Below are positions 45,420 through 52,166 of a stretch of DNA of 64,000 nucleotides, in pieces (position 1 is the first letter of the stretch; each line of letters opens with the position of its first letter). Position numbers and translations under genes: made by a program. Origin of the DNA: CAVXFB01 sp963760935 (GTDB lineage: Bacteria > Planctomycetota > Planctomycetia > Pirellulales > Thermoguttaceae); contig CAVXFB010000006.1 in assembly GCA_963760935.1 (NCBI GenBank), forward strand, positions 806,001 through 870,000, written 5' to 3'. The notes below the pieces were generated by a model that did no database searches, was not told the DNA's origin, and saw only the letters and a list, made by a program, of their open reading frames with translations.

Positions 45420-46133
45420 TCAACGGTGCAATATGCTATGGAGGATATGGCTTGCGGATTGCTGCACCGATGACGGACTGCCGGGTTGGTGCGGTGGCTG
45501 TGGCCACTGCGGCCCAAAGAAGATCAACGCAGATAGCAGCACAAGTTTGCCATAGACCGAAAAATTTGCCCAGCCGCTTCGCCCGAATAGCTTCAGGGCA
45601 GTGCCAAATGATTGTTTCAATCTGAGATGCCCGTGGTGCCATTCGACGCTGTAGATTTCGTCCAGCACCAAGTGTGACAAATAGCCCAGGACCACGGCGC
45701 TGGCCTTGTAGATTCGCAACCGTACGTCGTCACCGGATGCCAGCAAGAAGGCAATTTCGCCAAAGATGGCCGCCGCTGGCAAACTATGGAACATGCCGCG
45801 GTGGACAGTATATCGTTTTAGCAGCCACGTTACGCCGAAGCGAATGAGCAGATAGATGGCTGCGGCGGACAAGATTATCGATTCATGCGACATACCCATC
45901 CGCTGGAAGTGATGCAGCATCATCATTGGGACAACGGCTGCGGCAAAGGCAACGCTCTCGTGGAGCGGTCTGCCGGGACCGCTGTCGAGATCGGGCAGCA
46001 TGCCCGAGACGCCGCACAAGCCACCGGCCAATGCGCACGTTGGCCATGGCACACCGTATGCAAAACAGGCCACACCGCCATAGCCGGCGCCCAGTAAGCT
46101 GCTCACGGTGATGTGCGTCTTGAACCCGGCCAT
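45420..46133 (-). CDS. YdjM-type membrane-bound metal-dependent hydrolase
   Basis: 237 residues from ATG 46133 (MAGFKTHITVSSLLGAGYGG), which matches the family opening; the frame open upstream to 46310 is spurious. Family markers: the FKTHITVS His at the start, SGMLPDLDSGPGRPLHES with the Asp pair and His, HRGMFHSLPAA, and GYLSHLVLDEIYSVEW. Four to five hydrophobic helices. YdjM in E. coli is LexA-regulated; the substrate of this family is unknown. Location: cytoplasmic membrane. It is convergent with dtd. Confidence 0.85.
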   Translation of the reverse strand: MAGFKTHITVSSLLGAGYGGVACFAYGVPWPTCALAGGLCGVSGMLPDLDSGPGRPLHESVAFAAAVVPMMMLHHFQRMGMSHESIILSAAAIYLLIRFGVTWLLKRYTVHRGMFHSLPAAAIFGEIAFLLASGDDVRLRIYKASAVVLGYLSHLVLDEIYSVEWHHGHLRLKQSFGTALKLFGRSGWANFSVYGKLVLLSALIFFGPQWPQPPHQPGSPSSVQQSASHILHSILHR

Positions 46134-46396
46134 GTGTAGAGTAGGCAAGCTCCGCGTGCCATAACCAGCAGACCGCGCGACGAGCGTATTCGCTGCGATT
46201 CGTTGCACGCCGATAGCGGCGGTTCTAATCAAACTCTGAAGATCCGGCAAGAGCGATTGGCGGATGGATAGAGGGCGACCACCAGTGGCACGCCGTAATG
46301 CAAGGGACATTGCATGATTTGGCAGTCCCCTTCCCTTGCCTAGTTTTCCTGAATGCTCTTCGCATTACAGATGCTGGCCGCTATACTTCCGCCGTC

Positions 46397-47011
46397 ATGG
46401 TTCAGCCTTATGATTTTGTCATGCTGGCAGTATTGGTGGGTGCCGTGCTATGGGGCGCGTGGAAAGGCGTCGTTTGGCAAATCGCGGCGATGGCCGCCGT
46501 CATTCTAAGTGCCGGTGTGGCATTACACGGCAGTCCGCAACTGGCCCCGCTCTTTAGCGCTCACGAGCCCTGGAACCGCTTCGCCGCCATGCTTGTGCTC
46601 TATGTGGTCACGGCGCTGGCGATTTGGCTCCTGTTTCGCTTGGTGGCGGGCGTCATCAATCGTTTGCAACTGAAGGAATTTGATCGACAACTTGGGGCAC
46701 TATTTGGTCTGGCGAAGGGCGTCTTGTACTGTGTTATCATTACCTTTTTCGCCGTAACTCTCTCCGAACCTGCCCGAAAAGCGGTGCTCGAATCCTCTTC
46801 TGGCAAGATGATTGCTCGGGGAATTCGCGACGCCAATCCAGTTCTGCCGGATGATGTCCGCAAGTGGTTGGGCAAGTACATCGACGAGCTAGACGTGAAG
46901 CTCCACACCCCGCCAGAAGCGGCACCGATTGATGCTCAGCCCCCCCTTGCCGACAAGAGCGGGGGAGAGGCGCCCGCAATGAGCAAAGAAGAGGTAATAG
47001 GGAAGAAGTAA
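46397..47011 (+). CDS. CvpA-family membrane protein
   Basis: 204 residues from ATG 46397 (MVQPYDFVMLAVLVGAVLWGAWKG). Four hydrophobic helices with the CvpA pattern: a first helix ending WGAWKGVVWQIA, a second in VVTALAIWLLFRLV, GVINRLQLKEFDRQLGALFGLAKGVLYCVIITFFAV, then a soluble tail KWLGKYIDELDVKLHTPPEA with a Pro-rich end. CvpA proteins are inner-membrane proteins linked to colicin V production and, more broadly, envelope stress tolerance. Last gene before the mobile unit at 47.2 kb. Confidence 0.88.
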   Translation: MVQPYDFVMLAVLVGAVLWGAWKGVVWQIAAMAAVILSAGVALHGSPQLAPLFSAHEPWNRFAAMLVLYVVTALAIWLLFRLVAGVINRLQLKEFDRQLGALFGLAKGVLYCVIITFFAVTLSEPARKAVLESSSGKMIARGIRDANPVLPDDVRKWLGKYIDELDVKLHTPPEAAPIDAQPPLADKSGGEAPAMSKEEVIGKK

Positions 47012-47196
47012 TCGCGGGAGAATGCTGGGCGTCCGGCAAGTGGTTTGGTTATCGTTCACGCAACGAACGGCGGAGCGATCCGGCTCGTCGGTTGCAAGTG
47101 TGCTTTGCTACGGCGTATTGGTGATCGGCAACGGTAGAGTGCGAAGGCGGTCCTCGGTCACGAACCCCTGTTTTCTCGAGGAAAACGGCACGTCCG

Positions 47197-47233
47197 ACCG
47201 AACATAAGAAACAGAATTCTTTGAGTGTTCGGT
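47197..47233 (+). promoter_or_regulatory. Left attachment site with a foldable hairpin
   Basis: Starts with the XerD-type arm ACCGAACATAA and spacer GAAACA. Instead of a XerC arm, the next bases lead to TGTTCGGT (47226-47233), the inverted complement of ACCGAACA (47197-47204). AAGAA (47206-47210) also pairs with TTCTT (47217-47221). A single strand would fold into an imperfect hairpin that places an arm on a stem, as the attP of CTX-phi does. After excision this same junction is the circular-form att site. Confidence 0.5.
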
Positions 47234-47277
47234 AGTGTACTCCGGTGTTCACCGTTGGTGGCTTCGGAGTCTTTCTC

Positions 47278-47517
47278 ATGTCGATTCGTCGCTCTGCGAA
47301 GCGGATCATTCTAACGCTCGATGCTGAGTTGGTCGAGTGGTTGACGGTCGAGGCCTACAGCCGGGATCGTGAGCGTTCATGGATGGTGCAAGAGTTGGTG
47401 CGGCGGTATCGTCGTCGGCTCGATCGTGAGCGTTCCAAGCGTCGTCAGTCTCTACGCGATCGGGTCGCGTGGGTTGTTGCTAAGGTTTCAGGTGAAAGGG
47501 GTGACGATCGTGGTTGA
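47278..47517 (+). CDS. Ribbon-helix-helix DNA-binding protein of the mobile unit
   Basis: 79 residues from ATG 47278. The opening RSAKRIILTLDAELVEWLTVEA has the beta strand (KRIILTLD) and first helix of an Arc/CopG fold; SRDRERSWMVQELVRRYRRRL is the second helix. The rest is strongly basic. As the first gene of the element it is a likely copy-number or lysogeny-type repressor acting on the element's own promoter. No exact relative recognised. The next gene starts inside its last codons. Confidence 0.65.
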   Translation: MSIRRSAKRIILTLDAELVEWLTVEAYSRDRERSWMVQELVRRYRRRLDRERSKRRQSLRDRVAWVVAKVSGERGDDRG

Positions 47518-47839
47518 AGTTCCTTGTAGTGTTCGGGGTTTCGTTTCAGCGTTGCGGCAGTACGCTGATTTCTTAGAGACTGAGCCAGCGATGGCCAGCA
47601 TAGATGCTCACGCGGATTTCTTCGTCGCGTGCTCGGCTCTGATGTATGACGACGGGTTTCATGCCGAGCTCGATCGAGAGATGCGAGAGACGGAGGGGTT
47701 CGTCAAGTGCAAGACCGATGTGGAGTGGTGGCAAGTGGTCGTCAACTGGTTCGGTGCGGTTGCCGCTTATGCGTACCACAGTACCGACGGGCCACGTGGT
47801 CGGTTGCACGGCCAGGGCGGTGCCTCGCAGGCGGCGTAA
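47510..47839 (+). CDS. Small protein of unknown function in the mobile unit
   Basis: 109 residues from GTG 47510, which overlaps the TGA of the preceding gene and lies eight bases after AAAGGGG; GTG 47501 and 47492 are alternatives. It begins VEVPCSVRGFVSALRQYADFLETEPAM and is acidic and helical, with Trp-rich segment DVEWWQVVVNWFGAVAAYAYHS near the C-terminus. No membrane helix of full length and no known motif. The overlap indicates translation together with the ribbon-helix-helix gene. Confidence 0.55.
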   Translation: MVEVPCSVRGFVSALRQYADFLETEPAMASIDAHADFFVACSALMYDDGFHAELDREMRETEGFVKCKTDVEWWQVVVNWFGAVAAYAYHSTDGPRGRLHGQGGASQAA

Positions 47840-47864
47840 GTCGCATGACAATGGGACCTACCTA

Positions 47865-48003
47865 GCTCCCTTCACCCTTCGCCCTTCGGCACCCAACAGC
47901 GCAGGCCGGTCATCAGTGGCAGCGAAGCGGCCCGAGCGTAGCGAGGGTGCCACCTGATGATGCCGGCCAGAGCGGGTGCGAAGGGCGTAGGGGGAATGGG
48001 AGC
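47865..48003. other. Large cruciform, candidate replication origin or packaging signal
   Basis: Outer arms 47865-47894 (GCTCCC...CTTCGGCACCC) and 47974-48003 (GGGTGCGAAGGGCG...GGGAGC) are complementary with few mismatches; inner arms GGCCGGTCATCAGTGGCA (47904-47921) and its partner at 47948-47968 continue the stem. The loop carries GCGAAGCGGCCCGAGCGTAG. The stretch 47840-48099 has no gene. Filamentous phages keep hairpin-rich intergenic regions for origins and packaging, which is the analogy used here. Confidence 0.55.
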
Positions 48004-48099
48004 GGCTCCCTTTATCCGAGCCCTGAGGTAGTGTCACCACCGGAGGTCACATAGTTTTCGTGGTGCGATCGTTCAGCGAAGTTGCGAAAGGAGGTCGGT

Positions 48100-48216
48100 A
48101 TGAGTTGGTTGCAGATTGAATTGCTGGTCGTCGTCGTGCTCATCGTGACGTTGTTCGTGGTGAGGTTCTTGGCGGATCGTTGCGACTCGTCACGTGGCGG
48201 CCGTGGTGGTTGGTGA
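48100..48216 (+). CDS. Tiny single-span membrane protein (38 residues)
   Basis: ATG 48100 lies four bases after the perfect Shine-Dalgarno AAAGGAGGT, the best ribosome site in the element. The protein starts MSWLQIELLVVVVLIVTLFV, a single hydrophobic helix, and continues VRFLADRCDSSRGGRGGW. A short periplasmic N-terminus, one helix and a basic, Gly-rich cytoplasmic tail is the size and topology of minor coat proteins such as pVII/pIX of filamentous phages, though no sequence relation is claimed. It overlaps the next frame at GTGA. Confidence 0.55.
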   Translation: MSWLQIELLVVVVLIVTLFVVRFLADRCDSSRGGRGGW

Positions 48217-48344
48217 TCGTTCGTGTGTCGTGTGTCGAGAGCGTTGCGGAAGTCTCATCGGGTTGTCGATCTGCGAGAGCGTTTGCGATCGTGGCGGGCG
48301 TGGTGTTTGGTGTCGCGTTCGATCGTGAGCAGGGGAGGCAGTAG
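48213..48344 (+). CDS. Second tiny membrane-type protein, coupled to the first (43 residues)
   Basis: GTG 48213 overlaps the TGA of the preceding tiny gene as GTGA, so it can be translated by re-initiation. The protein has a polar front (IVRVSCVESVAEVSSGCRSA) and a hydrophobic segment RAFAIVAGVVFGVAF followed by DREQGRQ. Small size, a helix near the C-terminal half and charged end resemble coat-type proteins. The helix is only about 15 residues, so it is weaker than the first. The stop lies in a G-rich dispersed repeat copy. Confidence 0.4.
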   Translation: MIVRVSCVESVAEVSSGCRSARAFAIVAGVVFGVAFDREQGRQ

Positions 48345-48443
48345 GGCAGGGGACTCAAGTGCTGTTGGAGAATCCCAAGAGCGGGGCTAAAGTTTCGGTT
48401 GTGAATTGGTGGATATAGGGAACGGCTACCCAAGAAACGACAT

Positions 48444-48465
48444 CGCCCAGGCGGGTACCTGGGCG
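48444..48465 (+). promoter_or_regulatory. Perfect 8-bp hairpin before the rep gene
   Basis: CGCCCAGG (48444-48451) pairs with CCTGGGCG (48458-48465) around a 6-base loop, 65 bases before the rep start. No T tract follows. It could be an attenuator, a repressor site, or a Rep nick-site hairpin. Confidence 0.4.
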
Positions 48466-48529
48466 GGTCGGCATGACGTTGGTGCGTCGTGCGGCGTGTA
48501 GCCATGTCAACTGGTCTGAGGAGTTAAAC

Positions 48530-49969
48530 ATGGCCGTGTGCCATTCTACTTCGACGCATGCCGCGTCGCTACGTGAGTTTACGATTCCAGACTGCGATTC
48601 ACTCGTCGAGGCGTACCCTGACGCCTCCTTCGGTCTGCTCGATGATCTGGGAACCCATGATAGGTCAGAGGTTCCAGTTTATCTGGGTGGGCTTGGAGTT
48701 TTGGGGGCACGCGGTGGCGGCGACGTAGGAGCCACGCCGCGTGCTCTGGATCAGGAGGGGCCACTCAGTAACACGCCCCTGACAACTCGCCAAGTAGCCG
48801 AAGCAAGCCATGCAGCCGGTGGGTTGGATTGGTTGGAATGGTGCTCCTACGGGCGATGGGATGCAAAGCGCTTCATCGACCTGCGGGCGTTGTTGGACTC
48901 GGCCAAGGAAGAGGCTCAGAAGATCGGCCGCGATGTGGTGATTGAGCTCTGCGGTGAGCCGGTCCGCGTTCTCTCCTCGGGTGTTCGCCGCGGCATGTAC
49001 TGTCGATGGTGCATCGAGTGGCAAGGTATCGAAGTGGCCCTTGTCGATCGGATGGAGGAGTCTCCACAGGCGTTTAGCGTGCACCTGATCGCTCGCTCTC
49101 TGGCGTGCATGGACCTGGGGGTCGGCGTTTACAGTCGAGTGTGCCGCTTCCTGGAACGTCTGGGATATCGGCAGTCACGGACGATCGTGTCCCGCGTTGA
49201 CCTGGCCGTCGATCTCTGCGGTGTCGAAGTGTCGCAGTTCGTCGCGGCGTTCATTGGAGGGTTCGTGGTTCGTCGGGCTCGTCATTTCGTGGTGTACGGT
49301 GATGCGAACGCGGTTACCGGGCTAACCATTGGCAAGTCGGAAGTCATGCTGCGAGTGTACGATAAGTTCTTCGAGGCGATGAAGTCGGGCGACGCCTTGA
49401 AGCGTGAAGTTCTCATCGAGCGTCGGTGGAATGGCAATCGTAATCCGCAGTCGGCTACGCGGGTCGAGTTCCAATTGAAGCGGGACGCCTTGCGGGTCTT
49501 GAAGTTTCAGGAGGTTTCCAAGTTGCTTGGCAATCTCAAGGGTGTGGTGAGGTGGTTGACGGACGATTGGTGTCGGTTCACGGATGGCGTGTCGTCTCGT
49601 TCGCATACGGAGCGTTGCCCTTCCTCGGCTCTGTGGTGTGGTGTTCGGGATGTACTGATTGAAGCGTTTCGATCAGGCGAAGAGCGGCCGATGGAATGGC
49701 GGCGGAAAATGCAGGGGGACCCCTCTCGGTTGTTGAAGCAAGCGAAGGGGTGTCTTAGCTCTGCGTTCGCTCTGCTCGGCAGGGTGCCAGGGGACCTGCA
49801 AGACGCGGCCCAGATTCTCTGTGACGTGATGATGCCGGGGCTACTCGATCTGTATACGGGCACGCATCGTAAGCGGGCGTTGTTGGAAACGAAAGCGGCG
49901 GTCGATCGGCAGGCGTCCTTGGATCAGGGCATAGGACGCGTTTTTGGCGGAACCCCTGTTTTCACGTAA
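48530..49969 (+). CDS. Rep_trans-type replication initiation protein of the mobile unit
   Basis: 479 residues from ATG 48530, behind GAGGAG; the in-frame extension to 48473 has no support. The middle of the protein has the Rep_trans (replication initiation factor) order of motifs: SRVDLAVDLCG (about 221-231), TGLTIGKSEVMLRVYDKFFEAMK (about 263-285) with the conserved YDK, and ATRVEFQLKRDALR (309-322). Such proteins nick the plus strand and start rolling-circle replication of filamentous phages and some small plasmids. The N-terminal ~100 residues and C-terminal ~120 are lineage-specific. The stop codon sits inside the right-hand repeat block, so the gene end and the attachment region overlap. 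Confidence 0.75.
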   Translation: MAVCHSTSTHAASLREFTIPDCDSLVEAYPDASFGLLDDLGTHDRSEVPVYLGGLGVLGARGGGDVGATPRALDQEGPLSNTPLTTRQVAEASHAAGGLDWLEWCSYGRWDAKRFIDLRALLDSAKEEAQKIGRDVVIELCGEPVRVLSSGVRRGMYCRWCIEWQGIEVALVDRMEESPQAFSVHLIARSLACMDLGVGVYSRVCRFLERLGYRQSRTIVSRVDLAVDLCGVEVSQFVAAFIGGFVVRRARHFVVYGDANAVTGLTIGKSEVMLRVYDKFFEAMKSGDALKREVLIERRWNGNRNPQSATRVEFQLKRDALRVLKFQEVSKLLGNLKGVVRWLTDDWCRFTDGVSSRSHTERCPSSALWCGVRDVLIEAFRSGEERPMEWRRKMQGDPSRLLKQAKGCLSSAFALLGRVPGDLQDAAQILCDVMMPGLLDLYTGTHRKRALLETKAAVDRQASLDQGIGRVFGGTPVFT

Positions 49970-49984
49970 TTTTCGGGGTACTCG

Positions 49985-50012
49985 ACCGAACATAAGAAAC
50001 ATTATCGGACGT
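49985..50012 (-). promoter_or_regulatory. dif-like Xer recombination site at the right junction
   Basis: On the minus strand: 11-base arm ACGTCCGATAA, 6-base spacer TGTTTC, 11-base arm TTATGTTCGGT. This is the dif layout; the XerD-side core TTATG matches E. coli and B. subtilis dif, and the XerC-side arm agrees with the B. subtilis arm (ACTTCCTAGAA) at most positions. A perfect 16-base palindrome TTGGGGCCGGCCCCAA follows at 50012-50027. Whether this is the chromosome's own dif is unknown. Confidence 0.55.
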
Positions 50013-50202
50013 TGGGGCCGGCCCCAAAACAAAGCTCTCACGCAGAGAATGGGCACCTTAAGAGCGGTAACTGACCCGGACCGGACGTGGTGTCGCTCTC
50101 TCACCGTCGTCTACAACCCGCGATTGCACATGATGCACAATGTAGCGACAACTGCCTTCCCGAACGGAATGTCGCAAAATTGCGATCGCGTTCGCCGTCG
50201 CC

Positions 50203-50991
50203 CTATTGGTCGACCGTCAATCCCGGAATTGCCTGCTTCAGACGTTTGACGCCGTCGCCTGTGACTTTGGCATTTTTGATGCTAAGGCGATGGAGACTCT
50301 TTATATTGGCCAGATCGTCGAGGCCGGAGTCGGTAATGCTGGTATCGGTAAGTATCAGCCACTCGAGTTTGTTTAGCGGAACCAAGCGTTGCATTCCATT
50401 GTCCGTCACCTTGGTGCGGGACAGGTCCAGCAGTTGGAGGCTCGAAAGTTTTGCCAAGTCGTTCAGGGCTGCATCGGTTATCTGAGTACCGGCGAGATAA
50501 AGGTTCTTCACGTTAAGCGTGGTGAGTTGCTTGACTCCGGCATCGGTCAGCGGCGCATCAGTCAACAGCAGAGTAGTGATATGGGGCAAGGATGCAATGT
50601 AATGTATTTGCCCGTCGGTAATTTTTGTGTCACTAAGATTCACCGTGAGCACCCGATAGAGCTTGCTGACATCCTCTAGCAATTCATCGCTGACGGGCAC
50701 GCCCGTGAAACTGACGCTGGTGATCCGCTGATCGGGTGGCTCGGCGATAACGAGTACCCCCGCGGATTGCAGCTTTTCCGCGGCACCTTTCTCAGCAGCA
50801 ATCTTCGAGCCCGAACCAAGCGACTCCCACGCTTTCTGTCCGCTCTCCGTCACCATGACCCAATAAACGACGCCGAAGATTGCAAAAACGAGAACGAGCA
50901 ATATTGGCAAGACGACCCGAGAACCGCCTTGCGACGCCTTGGGATCTTGCGATGTTGAATTGGTGGAGACGGGTTGTGATTGGTCGTTCAT
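50203..50991 (-). CDS. Membrane-anchored leucine-rich-repeat protein
   Basis: 262 residues from ATG 50991. Polar N-terminus, one transmembrane helix (VVLPILLVLVFAIFGVVYWV, about 26-45), then at least six leucine-rich repeats of about 23-24 residues with the planctomycete pattern LxxLxLSxTxITDxGLxxL (e.g. LQLLDLSRTKVTDNGMQRL, LEWLILTDTSITDSGLDDL). The repeat domain should face the outside of the cytoplasmic membrane and mediate binding. Its ATG overlaps the accA stop by four bases (ATGA), so the two are translated together, although no functional link is known. Confidence 0.85.
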   Translation of the reverse strand: MNDQSQPVSTNSTSQDPKASQGGSRVVLPILLVLVFAIFGVVYWVMVTESGQKAWESLGSGSKIAAEKGAAEKLQSAGVLVIAEPPDQRITSVSFTGVPVSDELLEDVSKLYRVLTVNLSDTKITDGQIHYIASLPHITTLLLTDAPLTDAGVKQLTTLNVKNLYLAGTQITDAALNDLAKLSSLQLLDLSRTKVTDNGMQRLVPLNKLEWLILTDTSITDSGLDDLANIKSLHRLSIKNAKVTGDGVKRLKQAIPGLTVDQ

Positions 50992-52052
50992 GTTAGGGTC
51001 TCGTGGGTGCGAAGCACTCCAGTATGAGGTGTGGCGTGAGCCGATCGGTCAGGAAGGGAGCTATCCGTGCCAGTGTATCCGCTAATTTGGCCATCGTCCA
51101 GAAAGACTCCCAAACGGCGAAACCTTTGATAGCGTTCCTCCAGCAGTTCGTCAATGGGCTTGGCGGCCAATTGGCGCAGTGTGCTGCGAAGATAGAGTTT
51201 CAGGCGACTGGCCATCAGGTGGTGGTCGCGATGGGCGCCGCCAGGTGGCTCGGGAATTACTGCGTCGATGACTCCGAGACGGCTCAAGTCCTTTGAGGTC
51301 ATTTTTAGGGCCTCGGCCGCACGTTCCTTGAAGGTATGGCTTTTCCATAGGATTCCGGCGCAGCCTTCGGGACTAATAACCGAATAATAGGCGTGTTCGA
51401 GCATAGCTACCCGGTCGCCCACGCCGATTCCCAGAGCACCGCCCGATCCGCCCTCGCCGATAACGGTGCAAATAACGGGTGTTGCGAGTTGCGACATTTC
51501 AAACATCGAGTTGGCGATGACGTGGGCTTGGCCTCGTTCTTCGGCTCCGATGCCGGGGTACGCGCCGCCCGTGTCGATCAAACAGATCACGGGCATCTTG
51601 AATTTGGCCGCCAACCGCATCTTGGCCATCGCCTTGCGATAGCCTTCGGGATGAGCGTATCCATAGTTGCAAAGGTTACGCTCTTTGAGGTTCTTCCCCT
51701 TCTGATGGCCGACCACGAGAACTTTATAGGCATCGAGCTTGGCCCATCCCGTACGGATTGCCCGGTCGTCGCCAAAAAACTTGTCGCCGTGCAGTTCGAC
51801 GAAGTCGTCGAACACCAGCTCGAGATAATCTGTAGTCATGGGGCGATCGGGGTGGCGAGCCACCTCAACCGTTTCCCAGGGCTTCAGGTTGGCATAGATC
51901 CTCTTCTTTAGGTCGAGCAGCTCCCGTCGCAGCCGGCGGATTTCATTGCGAACTTCCGGCGTCGGCTCAAGTTTGGTATCGAGCTTTTCGAGCCGGGCTT
52001 CCAGCTCGTAGATCGGCCGCTCAAACGATAGTCGGTGTTCGTTCGCAGACAT
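50988..52052 (-). CDS. accA: Acetyl-CoA carboxylase carboxyltransferase, alpha subunit
   Basis: 354 residues from ATG 52052. The AccA pattern is complete: N-terminal helical YELEARLEKLDTKLEPTPEV, WETVEVARHPDRPMTTDYL, FGDDRAIRTGWAKLDAYKVLVVGHQKG, then FIDTGGAYPGIGAEERGQA-type loop (here LIDTGGAYPGIGAEERGQ), VICTVIGEGGSGGALGIGVGD with the oxyanion glycines, and YSVISPEGCAGILWK. It transfers the carboxyl group from biotin to acetyl-CoA in the first step of fatty-acid synthesis, in the cytoplasm. accD is not adjacent, as is common. Downstream it overlaps the LRR gene. Confidence 0.95.
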   Translation of the reverse strand: MSANEHRLSFERPIYELEARLEKLDTKLEPTPEVRNEIRRLRRELLDLKKRIYANLKPWETVEVARHPDRPMTTDYLELVFDDFVELHGDKFFGDDRAIRTGWAKLDAYKVLVVGHQKGKNLKERNLCNYGYAHPEGYRKAMAKMRLAAKFKMPVICLIDTGGAYPGIGAEERGQAHVIANSMFEMSQLATPVICTVIGEGGSGGALGIGVGDRVAMLEHAYYSVISPEGCAGILWKSHTFKERAAEALKMTSKDLSRLGVIDAVIPEPPGGAHRDHHLMASRLKLYLRSTLRQLAAKPIDELLEERYQRFRRLGVFLDDGQISGYTGTDSSLPDRSAHATPHTGVLRTHETLT

Positions 52053-52166
52053 TTAATATCCTGGACTGCTCAAAACGGCACATACCTCGGGCGATTTCGC
52101 CACGCCGGCATTCGCCCTGGCTGTGCGGTGGCAATATATTCTGTCGGTCGCAGCCCCGCGGGATTT

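Larger units (their letters stand above)
47195..50001. mobile_element. Xer-dependent integrative element (candidate filamentous-phage satellite), 2,788-bp period
   Basis: The 19-base repeat CGACCGAACATAAGAAACA occurs at 47195-47213 and 49983-50001. Fourteen more bases (GAACCCCTGTTTTC) repeat in the same register at 47162-47175 and 49950-49963, giving one period of 2,788 bases. The right copy is embedded in a dif-like 28-mer. Inside are five plus-strand genes in order: ribbon-helix-helix protein, small unknown protein, two tiny membrane proteins, and a Rep_trans replication initiator, plus a 139-base cruciform. There is no integrase, transposase or Zot ATPase. This matches elements that exploit host XerC/XerD, such as filamentous phages and their satellites (RS1 is about 2.7 kb). 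The assignment is inference from sequence layout. Confidence 0.6.

Noticed and set aside
47195..50001. Element as a complete inovirus prophage
   Set aside because: No Zot/pI-type ATPase, no large adsorption protein and only 2.8 kb; a satellite or integrative plasmid fits better.
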